From Phylloscopus collybita (Eukaryota > Chordata > Aves > Passeriformes > Phylloscopidae), in contig JAJNNQ010000075.1 in the NCBI GenBank assembly GCA_027886175.1, positions 57,721,001-57,785,000 of the forward strand: DNA of 64,000 nucleotides, in the 5' to 3' direction. Below the pieces are notes generated by a model. The model had not been told where the DNA came from. It did not search any database and saw only the letters and a program-made list of their open reading frames with translations. Shown here piece after piece: positions 1 to 11,539 of the stretch (its first letter is position 1; each line of letters starts with the position of its first letter). The position numbers and the translations under genes were made by a program.

Positions 1-103
1 TAAAGGAAAAAAAAACTCCGACAACAAGTAAAAACCATCCGAGTGAATGGGATGACAAGAAGTGCAGGGAAATGGACCGAAGCTTGCCACATGAATGCTC
101 ATT

Positions 104-119
104 GAAATCGCAAGATTTC
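104..119 (+). other. Small alternative stem-loop GAAATC-GCAA-GATTTC overlapping the palindrome's left arm
   Basis: GAAATC at 104-109 is complementary to GATTTC at 114-119, with GCAA as the loop (a GNRA-type tetraloop if the strand is RNA). GATTTC is also the outer part of the palindrome's left arm, where it pairs with GAAATC at 164-169. Another GAAATC lies just outside at 172-177. The left arm therefore has more than one possible partner. The arrangement is kept in nearly all units; the copy at 37601-37616 has CAACATTTC instead. Whether it has any role is unknown. Confidence 0.7.
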
Positions 120-172
120 ATTCCCTTTCCTGAAAGGAAAGTCTTCCTTTCAGGAAAGGGAATGAAATCTTG
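111..172. repeat. Perfect 29-bp-arm palindrome with 4-nt AGTC loop (first of about 155)
   Basis: The left arm 111-139 begins CAAGATTTCATTCCC and ends GAAAGGAA. The loop AGTC is 140-143. The right arm 144-172 is the exact reverse complement and ends GAAATCTTG. The pairing stops at position 110/173, where G meets A. Every unit in the window has this structure, so a strong dyad recurs about every 412 bp. Such a sequence can extrude a cruciform in supercoiled DNA, and a transcript of either strand would fold into a 29-bp stem with a 4-nt loop. It is not a bacterial-type terminator, because no T-run follows on either strand. Dyad symmetry has been linked to centromeres that lack CENP-B boxes; applying that here is inference. 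Confidence 0.97.
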
Positions 173-269
173 AAATCAGAGAACAAAGTCTCACAAACAC
201 TCTGGAAAGAAGATATGACCAATTAAACAAAATTTGAAAAAAACGAAAAATCTTGGCAAACGGAGTCAA

Positions 270-292
270 AATAACCAAAAGTACTCAGGATC
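270..292. other. Type II variable block with AGTACT palindrome (first of 49)
   Basis: This 23-bp block replaces the type I block. AGTACT starts at 280, 693, 1929, 2342, 3577, 3990, 5637, 6050, 6874, 7287, 8934, 10581, 13054, 15117, 15943, 18004, 19653, 20890, 21303, 23775, 25012, 25425, 27890, 29127, 29540, 30365, 31602, 32015, 33663, 34900, 35313, 38192, 41485, 43954, 44775, 45187, 46007, 46831, 47655, 48479, 49302, 50126, 50539, 52597, 56297, 58352, 59177, 61232 and 62057. The usual downstream tail is GAGGAACACATGAC. Because the block is strongly diverged while its flanks are nearly the same as in type I, a local replacement is more likely than gradual drift. Confidence 0.88.
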
Positions 293-823
293 AAAAGAAT
301 GGCGGGGAAAAGAGGAACACATGACAAAATTATTGCAAAAGTAAATCCTAAATTCGAGGCGGAAAGATCTACAAAGAGAGAGGAGAAGAAATTGAAGCAA
401 TGAAATATTGCAAAGAAGGAAAAAAAAACTCCGACAACAAGTAAAAACCATCCGAGTGAATGGGATGACAAGAAGTGCAGGGAAATGGACCGAAGCTTGC
501 CACATGAATGCTCATTGAAATCGCAAGATTTCATTCCCTTTCCTGAAAGGAAAGTCTTCCTTTCAGGAAAGGGAATGAAATCTTGAAATCAGAGAACAAA
601 GTCTCACAAACAGTCTGGAAAGAAGATATGACCAATTAAACAAAATTTGAAAAAAACGAAAAAACTTGGCAAACGGAATCAAAATAACCAAAAGTACTCA
701 GGATCAAAAGAATGGCGGGCAAAAGAGGAACACATGACAAAATTATTGCAAAAGTAAATCCTAAATTCGCGGCAGAAAGATCTACAAAGAGAGAGGAGAA
801 GAAAGTGAAGCAATGAAATATTG

Positions 824-844
824 CAAAGAAAGAAAAAATAACGC
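824..844. other. Interrupted A-run variant (AAAAAATAACGCC) of some type II units
   Basis: Most units read GGAAAAAAAACTCCGAC here. In this variant the A-run is broken and followed by GCC: AAAGAAAGAAAAAATAACGCC. Copies lie near 824, 2475, 4122, 6183, 7422, 21440 and 50680. A sister form with GAAAAGAAGG before it occurs near 25555, 29670, 32145 and 35445. It marks the second unit of the paired type II units. One copy, near 16,905, sits in a type I unit, which suggests recombination between unit classes. Confidence 0.75.
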
Positions 845-3025
845 CGACAACAAGTAAAAACCATCCGAGTGAATGGGATGACAAGAAGTGCAGGGAAATG
901 GACCGAAGCTTGCCACATGAATGCTCATTGAAATCGCAAGATTTCATTCCCTTTCCTGAAAGGAAAGTCTTCCTTTCAGGAAAGGGAATGAAATCTTGAA
1001 ATCAGAGAACAAAGTCTCACAAACACTCTGGAAAGAAGATATGACCAATTAAACAAAATTTGAAAAAAACGAAAAAACTTGGCAAACGGAGTCAAGACAA
1101 CCACACGTGCCGTAATAAAAAGAATGGCAGGGAAAAAAGGCAAACATGACAAAATTATTGCAAAAGTAAATCCTAAATTCGCGGCAGAAAGATCTACAAA
1201 GAGAGAGGAGAAGAAAGTGAAGCAATGAAATATTGCAAAGAAGGAAAAAAAACTCCGACAACAAGTAAAAACCATCCGAGTGAATGGGATGACAAGAAGT
1301 GCAGGGAAATGGACCGAAGCTTGCCACATGAATGCTCATTGAAATCGCAAGATTTCATTCCCTTTCCTGAAAGGAAAGTCTTCCTTTCAGGAAAGGGAAT
1401 GAAATCTTGAAATCAGAGAACAAAGTCTCACAAACACTCTGGAAAGAAGATATGACCAATTAAACAAAATTTGAAAAAAACGAAAAAACTTGGCAAACGG
1501 AGTCAAGACAACCACACGTGCCGTAATGAAAAGAATGGCGGGGAAAAGAGGCAAACATGACAAAATTATTGCAAAAGTAAATCCTAAATTCGCGGCAGAA
1601 AGATCTACAAAGAGAGAGGAGAAGAAATTGAAGCAATGAAATATTGCAAAGAAGGAAAAAAAAACTCCGACAACAAGTAAAAACCATCCGAGTGAATGGG
1701 ATGACAAGAAGTGCAGGGAAATGGACAGAAGCTTGCCACATGAGTGCTCATTGAAATCGCAAGATTTCATTCCCTTTCCTGAAAGGAAAGTCTTCCTTTC
1801 AGGAAAGGGAATGAAATCTTGAAATCAGAGAACAAAGTCTCACAAACACTCTGGAAAGAAGATATGACCAATTAAACAAAATTTGAAAAAAACGAAAAAT
1901 CTTGGCAAACGGAGTCAAAATAACCAAAAGTACTCAGGATCAAAAGAATGGCGGGGAAAAGAGGAACACATGACAAAATTATTGCAAAAGTAAATCCTAA
2001 ATTCGAGGCGGAAAGATCTACAAAGAGAGAGGAGAAGAAATTGAAGCAATGAAATATTGCAAAGAAGGAAAAAAAAACTCCGACAACAAGTAAAAACCAT
2101 CCGAGTGAATGGGATGACAAGAAGTGCAGGGAAATGGACCGAAGCTTGCCACATGAATGCTCATTGAAATCGCAAGATTTCATTCCCTTTCCTGAAAGGA
2201 AAGTCTTCCTTTCAGGAAAGGGAATGAAATCTTGAAATCAGAGAACAAAGTCTCACAAACAGTCTGGAAAGAAGATATGACCAATTAAACAAAATTTGAA
2301 AAAAACGAAAAAACTTGGCAAACGGAATCAAAATAACCAAAAGTACTCAGGATCAAAAGAATGGCGGGCAAAAGAGGAACACATGACAAAATGATTGCAA
2401 AAGTAAATCCTAAATTCGCGGCAGAAAGATCTACAAAGAGAGAGGAGAAGAAAGTGAAGCAATGAAATATTGCAAAGAAAGAAAAAATAACGCCGACAAC
2501 AAGTAAAAACCATCCGAGTGAATGGGATGACAAGAAGTGCAGGGAAATGGACCGAAGCTTGCCACATGAATGCTCATTGAAATCGCAAGATTTCATTCCC
2601 TTTCCTGAAAGGAAAGTCTTCCTTTCAGGAAAGGGAATGAAATCTTGAAATCAGAGAACAAAGTCTCACAAACACTCTGGAAAGAAGATATGACCAATTA
2701 AACAAAATTTGAAAAAAACGAAAAAACTTGGCAAACGGAGTCAAGACAACCACACGTGCCGTAATGAAAAGAATGGCGGGGAAAAGAGGCAAACATGACA
2801 AAATTATTGCAAAAGTAAATCCTAAATTCGCGGCAGAAAGATCTACAAAGAGAGAGGAGAAGAAAGTGAAGCAATGAAATATTGCAAAGAAGGAAAAAAA
2901 ACTCCGACAACAAGTAAAAACCATCCGAGTGAATGGGATGACAAGAAGTGCAGGGAAATGGACAGAAGCTTGCCACATGAATGCTCATTGAAATCGCAAG
3001 ATTTCATTCCCTTTCCTGAAAGGAA

Positions 3026-3029
3026 AATC
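3026..3029. other. Palindrome loop substitution AATC (also at 9619-9622)
   Basis: The second loop base is A instead of G at 3027, and the same change is at 9620. Each is followed by a unit with GAAAAGAAGG (3295-3304, 9889-9898), so the two sites descend from one copied block. Confidence 0.85.
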
Positions 3030-3334
3030 TTCCTTTCAGGAAAGGGAATGAAATCTTGAAATCAGAGAACAAAGTCTCACAAACACTCTGGAAAGAAGAT
3101 ATGACCAATTAAACAAAATTTAAAAAAAACGAAAAAACTTGGCAAACGGAGTCAAGACAACCACACGTGCCGTAATGAAAAGAATGGCGGGGAAAAGAGG
3201 CAAACATGACAAAATTATTGCAAAAGTAAATCCTAAATTCGCGGCAGAAAGATCTACAAAGAGAGAGGAGAAGAAAGTGAAGCAATGAAATATTGAAAAG
3301 AAGGAAAAAAAACTCCGACAACAAGTAAAAACCA

Positions 3335-6300
3335 CCCGAGTGAATGGGATGACAAGAAGTGCAGGGAAATGGACCGAAGCTTGCCACATGAATGCTCATT
3401 GAAATCGCAAGATTTCATTCCCTTTCCTGAAAGGAAAGTCTTCCTTTCAGGAAAGGGAATGAAATCTTGAAATCAGAGAACAAAGTCTCAGAAACACTCT
3501 GGAAAGAAGATATGACCAATTAAACAAAATTTGAAAAAAACGAAAAATCTTGGCAAACGGAGTCAAAATAACCAAAAGTACTCAGGATCAAAAGAATGGC
3601 GGGGAAAAGAGGAACACATGACAAAATTATTGCAAAAGTAAATCCTAAATTCGAGGCGGAAAGATCTACAAAGAGAGAGGAGAAGAAATTGAAGCAATGA
3701 AATATTGCAAAGAAGGAAAAAAAAACTCCGACAACAAGTAAAAACCATCCGAGTGAATGGGATGACAAGAAGTGCAGGGAAATGGACCGAAGCTTGCCAC
3801 ATGAATGCTCATTGAAATCGCAAGATTTCATTCCCTTTCCTGAAAGGAAAGTCTTCCTTTCAGGAAAGGGAATGAAATCTTGAAATCAGAGAACAAAGTC
3901 TCACAAACAGTCTGGAAAGAAGATATGACCAATTAAACAAAATTTGAAAAAAACGAAAAAACTTGGCAAACGGAATCAAAATAACCAAAAGTACTCAGGA
4001 TCAAAAGAATGGCGGGCAAAAGAGGAACACATGACAAAATTATTGCAAAAGTAAATCCTAAATTCGCGGCAGAAAGATCTACAAAGAGAGAGGAGAAGAA
4101 AGTGAAGCAATGAAATATTGCAAAGAAAGAAAAAATAACGCCGACAACAAGTAAAAACCATCCGAGTGAATGGGATGACAAGAAGTGCAGGGAAATGGAC
4201 CGAAGCTTGCCACATGAATGCTCATTGAAATCGCAAGATTTCATTCCCTTTCCTGAAAGGAAAGTCTTCCTTTCAGGAAAGGGAATGAAATCTTGAAATC
4301 AGAGAACAAAGTCTCACAAACACTCTGGAAAGAAGATATGACCAATTAAACAAAATTTGAAAAAAACGAAAAAACTTGGCAAACGGAGTCAAGACAACCA
4401 CACGTGCCGTAATAAAAAGAATGGCAGGGAAAAAAGGCAAACATGACAAAATTATTGCAAAAGTAAATCCTAAATTCGCGGCAGAAAGATCTACAAAGAG
4501 AGAGGAGAAGAAAGTGAAGCAATGAAATATTGCAAAGAAGGAAAAAAAACTCCGACAACAAGTAAAAACCATCCGAGTGAATGGGATGACAAGAAGTGCA
4601 GGGAAATGGACCGAAGCTTGCCACATGAATGCTCATTGAAATCGCAAGATTTCATTCCCTTTCCTGAAAGGAAAGTCTTCCTTTCAGGAAAGGGAATGAA
4701 ATCTTGAAATCAGAGAACAAAGTCTCACAAACACTCTGGAAAGAAGATATGACCAATTAAACAAAATTTGAAAAAAACGAAAAAACTTGGCAAACGGAGT
4801 CAAGACAACCACACGTGCCGTAATGAAAAGAATGGCGGGGAAAAGAGGCAAACATGACAAAATTATTGCAAAAGTAAATCCTAAATTCGCGGCAGAAAGA
4901 TCTACAAAGAGAGAGGAGAAGAAATTGAAGCAATGAAATATTGCAAAGAAGGAAAAAAAAACTCCGACAACAAGTAAAAACCATCCGAGTGAATGGGATG
5001 ACAAGAAGTGCAGGGAAATGGACAGAAGCTTGCCACATGAGTGCTCATTGAAATCGCAAGATTTCATTCCCTTTCCTGAAAGGAAAGTCTTCCTTTCAGG
5101 AAAGGGAATGAAATCTTGAAATCAGAGAACAAAGTCTCACAAACACTCTGGAAAGAAGATATGACCAATTAAACAAAATTTGAAAAAAACGAAAAAACTT
5201 GGCAAACGGAGTCAAGACAACCACACGTGCCGTAAAGAAAAGAATGGCGGGGAAAAGAGGCAAACATGACAAAATTATTGCAAAAGTAAATCCTAAATTC
5301 GCGGCAGAAAGATCTACAAAGAGAGAGGAGAAGAAATTGAAGCAATGAAATATTGCAAAGAAGGAAAAAAAACTCCGACAACAAGTAAAAACCATCCGAG
5401 TGAATGGGATGACAAGAAGTGCAGGGAAATGGACAGAAGCTTGCCACATGAATGCTCATTGAAATCGCAAGATTTCATTCCCTTTCCTGAAAGGAAAGTC
5501 TTCCTTTCAGGAAAGGGAATGAAATCTTGAAATCAGAGAACAAAGTCTCACAAACACTCTGGAAAGAAGATATGACCAATTAAACAAAATTTGAAAAAAA
5601 CGAAAAAACTTGGCAAACGGAGTCAAAATAAACAAAAGTACTCAGGATCAAAAGAATGGCGGGCAAAATAGGAACACATGACAAAATTATTGCAAAAGTA
5701 AATCCTAAATTCGAGGCAGAAAGATCTACAAAGAGAGAGGAGAAGAAAGTGAAGCAATGAAATATTGCAAAGAAGGAAAAAAAAACTCCGACAACAAGTA
5801 AAAACCATCCGAGTGAATGGGATGACAAGAAGTGCAGGGAAATGGACCGAAGCTTGCCACATGAATGCTCATTGAAATCGCAAGATTTCATTCCCTTTCC
5901 TGAAAGGAAAGTCTTCCTTTCAGGAAAGGGAATGAAATCTTGAAATCAGAGAACAAAGTCTCACAAACAGTCTGGAAAGAAGATATGACCAATTAAACAA
6001 AATTTGAAAAAAACGAAAAAACTTGGCAAACGGAATCAAAATAACCAAAAGTACTCAGGATCAAAAGAATGGCGGGCAAAAGAGGAACACATGACAAAAT
6101 GATTGCAAAAGTAAATCCTAAATTCGCGGCAGAAAGATCTACAAAGAGAGAGGAGAAGAAAGTGAAGCAATGAAATATTGCAAAGAAAGAAAAAATAACG
6201 CCGACAACAAGTAAAAACCATCCGAGTGAATGGGATGACAAGAAGTGCAGGGAAATGGACCGAAGCTTGCCACATGAATGCTCATTGAAATCGCAAGATT

Positions 6301-9265
6301 TCATTCCCTTTCCTGAAAGGAAAGTCTTCCTTTCAGGAAAGGGAATGAAATCTTGAAATCAGAGAACAAAGTCTCACAAACACTCTGGAAAGAAGATATG
6401 ACCAATTAAACAAAATTTGAAAAAAACGAAAAAACTTGGCAAACGGAGTCAAGACAACCACACGTGCCGTAATGAAAAGAATGGCGGGGAAAAGAGGCAA
6501 ACATGACAAAATTATTGCAAAAGTAAATCCTAAATTCGCGGCAGAAAGATCTACAAAGAGAGAGGAGAAGAAAGTGAAGCAATGAAATATTGCAAAGAAG
6601 GAAAAAAAACTCCGACAACAAGTAAAAACCATCCGAGTGAATGGGATGACAAGAAGTGCAGGGAAATGGACCGAAGCTTGCCACATGAATGCTCATTGAA
6701 ATCGCAAGATTTCATTCCCTTTCCTGAAAGGAAAGTCTTCCTTTCAGGAAAGGGAATGAAATCTTGAAATCAGAGAACAAAGTCTCAGAAACACTCTGGA
6801 AAGAAGATATGACCAATTAAACAAAATTTGAAAAAAACGAAAAATCTTGGCAAACGGAGTCAAAATAACCAAAAGTACTCAGGATCAAAAGAATGGCGGG
6901 GAAAAGAGGAACACATGACAAAATTATTGCAAAAGTAAATCCTAAATTCGAGGCGGAAAGATCTACAAAGAGAGAGGAGAAGAAATTGAAGCAATGAAAT
7001 ATTGCAAAGAAGGAAAAAAAAACTCCGACAACAAGTAAAAACCATCCGAGTGAATGGGATGACAAGAAGTGCAGGGAAATGGACCGAAGCTTGCCACATG
7101 AATGCTCATTGAAATCGCAAGATTTCATTCCCTTTCCTGAAAGGAAAGTCTTCCTTTCAGGAAAGGGAATGAAATCTTGAAATCAGAGAACAAAGTCTCA
7201 CAAACAGTCTGGAAAGAAGATATGACCAATTAAACAAAATTTGAAAAAAACGAAAAAACTTGGCAAACGGAATCAAAATAACCAAAAGTACTCAGGATCA
7301 AAAGAATGGCGGGCAAAAGAGGAACACATGACAAAATTATTGCAAAAGTAAATCCTAAATTCGCGGCAGAAAGATCTACAAAGAGAGAGGAGAAGAAAGT
7401 GAAGCAATGAAATATTGCAAAGAAAGAAAAAATAACGCCGACAACAAGTAAAAACCATCCGAGTGAATGGGATGACAAGAAGTGCAGGGAAATGGACCGA
7501 AGCTTGCCACATGAATGCTCATTGAAATCGCAAGATTTCATTCCCTTTCCTGAAAGGAAAGTCTTCCTTTCAGGAAAGGGAATGAAATCTTGAAATCAGA
7601 GAACAAAGTCTCACAAACACTCTGGAAAGAAGATATGACCAATTAAACAAAATTTGAAAAAAACGAAAAAACTTGGCAAACGGAGTCAAGACAACCACAC
7701 GTGCCGTAATAAAAAGAATGGCAGGGAAAAAAGGCAAACATGACAAAATTATTGCAAAAGTAAATCCTAAATTCGCGGCAGAAAGATCTACAAAGAGAGA
7801 GGAGAAGAAAGTGAAGCAATGAAATATTGCAAAGAAGGAAAAAAAACTCCGACAACAAGTAAAAACCATCCGAGTGAATGGGATGACAAGAAGTGCAGGG
7901 AAATGGACCGAAGCTTGCCACATGAATGCTCATTGAAATCGCAAGATTTCATTCCCTTTCCTGAAAGGAAAGTCTTCCTTTCAGGAAAGGGAATGAAATC
8001 TTGAAATCAGAGAACAAAGTCTCACAAACACTCTGGAAAGAAGATATGACCAATTAAACAAAATTTGAAAAAAACGAAAAAACTTGGCAAACGGAGTCAA
8101 GACAACCACACGTGCCGTAATGAAAAGAATGGCGGGGAAAAGAGGCAAACATGACAAAATTATTGCAAAAGTAAATCCTAAATTCGCGACAGAAAGATCT
8201 ACAAAGAGAGAGGAGAAGAAATTGAAGCAATGAAATATTGCAAAGAAGGAAAAAAAAACTCCGACAACAAGTAAAAACCATCCGAGTGAATGGGATGACA
8301 AGAAGTGCAGGGAAATGGACAGAAGCTTGCCACATGAGTGCTCATTGAAATCGCAAGATTTCATTCCCTTTCCTGAAAGGAAAGTCTTCCTTTCAGGAAA
8401 GGGAATGAAATCTTGAAATCAGAGAACAAAGTCTCACAAACACTCTGGAAAGAAGATATGACCAATTAAACAAAATTTGAAAAAAACGAAAAAACTTGGC
8501 AAACGGAGTCAAGACAACCACACGTGCCGTAAAGAAAAGAATGGCGGGGAAAAGAGGCAAACATGACAAAATTATTGCAAAAGTAAATCCTAAATTCGCG
8601 GCAGAAAGATCTACAAAGAGAGAGGAGAAGAAATTGAAGCAATGAAATATTGCAAAGAAGGAAAAAAAACTCCGACAACAAGTAAAAACCATCCGAGTGA
8701 ATGGGATGACAAGAAGTGCAGGGAAATGGACAGAAGCTTGCCACATGAATGCTCATTGAAATCGCAAGATTTCATTCCCTTTCCTGAAAGGAAAGTCTTC
8801 CTTTCAGGAAAGGGAATGAAATCTTGAAATCAGAGAACAAAGTCTCACAAACACTCTGGAAAGAAGATATGACCAATTAAACAAAATTTGAAAAAAACGA
8901 AAAAACTTGGCAAACGGAGTCAAAATAAACAAAAGTACTCAGGATCAAAAGAATGGCGGGCAAAATAGGAACACATGACAAAATTATTGCAAAAGTAAAT
9001 CCTAAATTCGAGGCAGAAAGATCTACAAAGAGAGAGGAGAAGAAAGTGAAGCAATGAAATATTGCAAAGAAGGAAAAAAAAACTCCGACAACAAGTAAAA
9101 ACCATCCGAGTGAATGGGATGACAAGAAGTGCAGGGAAATGGACCGAAGCTTGCCACATGAATGCTCATTGAAATCGCAAGATTTCATTCCCTTTCCTGA
9201 AAGGAAAGTCTTCCTTTCAGGAAAGGGAATGAAATCTTGAAATCAGAGAACAAAGTCTCACAAAC
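3335..9265 (+). repeat. Higher-order repeat, 8-unit period of 3,297 bp
   Basis: Positions 3335-5968 match 6632-9265 at an offset of 3,297 bp. I saw one substitution (CGCGGCAG near 4890 against CGCGACAG near 8188). The unit order is type II, type II with interrupted A-run, type I (GTAATA), type I (GTAATG, CACATGAG), type I (GTAAAG), type II with CAAAATAGG, then two more units. The first four units also match positions 223-1770 at the same offset, so the 3,297-bp period overlaps the 4-unit period. The match stops near 9266 where ACAGTCTGG becomes ACACTCTGG. Confidence 0.85.
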
Positions 9266-11539
9266 ACTCTGGAAAGAAGATATGACCAATTAAACAAAAT
9301 TTGAAAAAAACGAAAAAACTTGGCAAACGGAGTCAAGACAACCACACGTGCCGTAATGAAAAGAATGGCGGGGAAAAGAGGCAAACATGACAAAATTATT
9401 GCAAAAGTAAATCCTAAATTCGCGGCAGAAAGATCTACAAAGAGAGAGGAGAAGAAAGTGAAGCAATGAAATATTGCAAAGAAGGAAAAAAAAACTCCGA
9501 CAACAAGTAAAAACCATCCGAGTGAATGGGATGACAAGAAGTGCAGGGAAATGGACAGAAGCTTGCCACATGAATGCTCATTGAAATCGCAAGATTTCAT
9601 TCCCTTTCCTGAAAGGAAAATCTTCCTTTCAGGAAAGGGAATGAAATCTTGAAATCAGAGAACAAAGTCTCACAAACACTCTGGAAAGAAGATATGACCA
9701 ATTAAACAAAATTTGAAAAAAACGAAAAAACTTGGCAAACGGAGTCAAGACAACCACACGTGCCGTAATGAAAAGAATGGCGGGGAAAAGAGGCAAACAT
9801 GACAAAATTATTGCAAAAGTAAATCCTAAATTCGCGGCAGAAAGATCTACAAAGAGAGAGGAGAAGAAAGTGAAGCAATGAAATATTGAAAAGAAGGAAA
9901 AAAAACTCCGACAACAAGTAAAAACCATCCGAGTGAATGGGATGACAAGAAGTGCAGGGAAATGGACCGAAGCTTGCCACATGAATGCTCATTGAAATCG
10001 CAAGATTTCATTCCCTTTCCTGAAAGGAAAGTCTTCCTTTCAGGAAAGGGAATGAAATCTTGAAATCAGAGAACAAAGTCTCACAAACACTCTGGAAAGA
10101 AGATATGACCAATTAAACAAAATTTGAAAAAAACGAAAAAACTTGGCAAACGGAGTCAAGACAACCACACGTGCAGTAATGAAAAGAATGGCGGGGAAAA
10201 GAGGCAAACATGACAAAATTATTGCAAAAGTAAATCCTAAATTCGCGGCAGAAAGATCTACAAAGAGAGAGGAGAAGAAAGTGAAGCAATAAAATATTGC
10301 AAAGAAGGAAAAAAAACTCCGACAACAAGTAAAAACCATCCGAGTGAATGGGATGACAAGAAGTGCAGGGAAATGGACCGAAGCTTGCCACATGAATGCT
10401 CATTGAAATCGCAAGATTTCATTCCCTTTCCTGAAAGGAAAGTCTTCCTTTCAGGAAAGGGAATGAAATCTTGAAATCAGAGAACAAAGTCTCACAAACA
10501 CTCTGGAAAGAAGATATGACCAATTAAACAAAATTTGAAAAAAACGAAAAAACTTGGCAAACGGAGTCAAAATAAACAAAAGTACTCAGGATCAAAAGAA
10601 TGGCGGGCAAAAGAGGAACACATGACAAAATTATTGCAAAAGTAAATCCTAAATTCGCGGCAGAAAGATCTACAAAGAGAGAGGAGAAGAAAGTGAAGCA
10701 ATGAAATATTGCAAAGAAGGAAAAAAAACTCCGACAACAAGTAAAAACCACCCGAGTGAATGGGATGACAAGAAGTGCAGGGAAATGGACCGAAGCTTGC
10801 CACATGAATGCTCATTGAAATCGCAAGATTTCATTCCCTTTCCTGAAAGGAAAGTCTTCCTTTCAGGAAAGGGAATGAAATCTTGAAATCAGAGAACAAA
10901 GTCTCACAAACACTCTGGAAAGAAGATATGACCAATTAAACAAAATTTGAAAAAAACGAAAAAACTTGGCAAACGGAGTCAAGACAACCACACGTGCCGT
11001 AATGAAAAGAATGGCGGGGAAAAGAGGCAAACATGACAAAATGATTGCAAAAGTAAATCCTAAATTCGAGGCAGAAAGATCTACAAAGAGAGAGGAGAAG
11101 AAAGTGAAGCAATGAAATATTGCAAAGAAGGAAAAAAAAACTCCGACAACAAGTAAAAACCATCCGAGTGAATGGGATGACAAGAAGTGCAGGGAAATGG
11201 ACCGAAGCTTGCCACACGAATGCTCATTGAAATCGCAAGATTTCATTCCCTTTCCTGAAAGGAAAGTCTTCCTTTCAGGAAAGGGAATGAAATCTTGAAA
11301 TCAGAGAACAAAGTCTCACAAACACTCTGGAAAGAAGATATGACCAATTAAACAAAATTTGAAAAAAACGAAAAAACTTGGCAAACGGAGTCAAGACAAC
11401 CACACGTGCCGTAATGAAAAGAATGGCGGGGAAAAGAGGCAAACATGACAAAATTATTGCAAAAGTAAATCCTAAATTCGCGGCAGAAAGATCTACAAAG
11501 AGAGAGGAGAAGAAAGTGAAGCAATGAAATATTGAAATA
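9266..11539 (+). repeat. Mixed satellite stretch without a local higher-order period
   Basis: The units here are two type I copies (the second with GAAAAGAAGG at 9889-9898 after a palindrome with an AATC loop at 9619-9622), a type I copy with the rare GTGCAGTAATG near 10,171 and AATAAAATATT, a type II copy at 10581, a type I copy with AAAATGATTGC and CACACGAATG, and a copy with TTGAAATAAAGG near 11,533. Three of these in a row recur at 47,937-49,124, about 37.9 kb away. No gene is present. Confidence 0.8.

Larger units (their letters stand above)
1..3334 (+). repeat. Higher-order repeat, 4-unit period of 1,648-1,649 bp
   Basis: Two adjacent type II units (the second with the interrupted A-run) are followed by two type I units, and the set repeats. 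AGTACT pairs at 280/693, 1929/2342 and 3577/3990 show steps of 1,649 and 1,648 bp. The type I pairs differ between sets: the first has GTAATAAAAAG at 1110-1120, the second has GTAATGAAAAG at 2760-2770, and the last unit has GAAAAGAAGG at 3295-3304. The partial unit at position 1 starts TAAAGG. This is the form that precedes the same type II unit at 20,615, 24,735 and 34,620, so the left neighbour is probably of that class. Confidence 0.85.

Noticed and set aside
111..172. Rho-independent terminator or attenuator
   Set aside because: The stem is long and strong but no T-run follows on either strand, and there is no gene nearby.
131..177. Hammerhead ribozyme, as found in some satellites
   Set aside because: CTGAAAGG and GAAATC occur, but the CTGANGA core and a matching three-stem layout are absent on both strands.
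410..440. Pol III gene or tRNA/SINE-derived unit, prompted by T-runs on the minus strand
   Set aside because: T-runs are present, but I find no A-box or B-box at suitable spacing on either strand.
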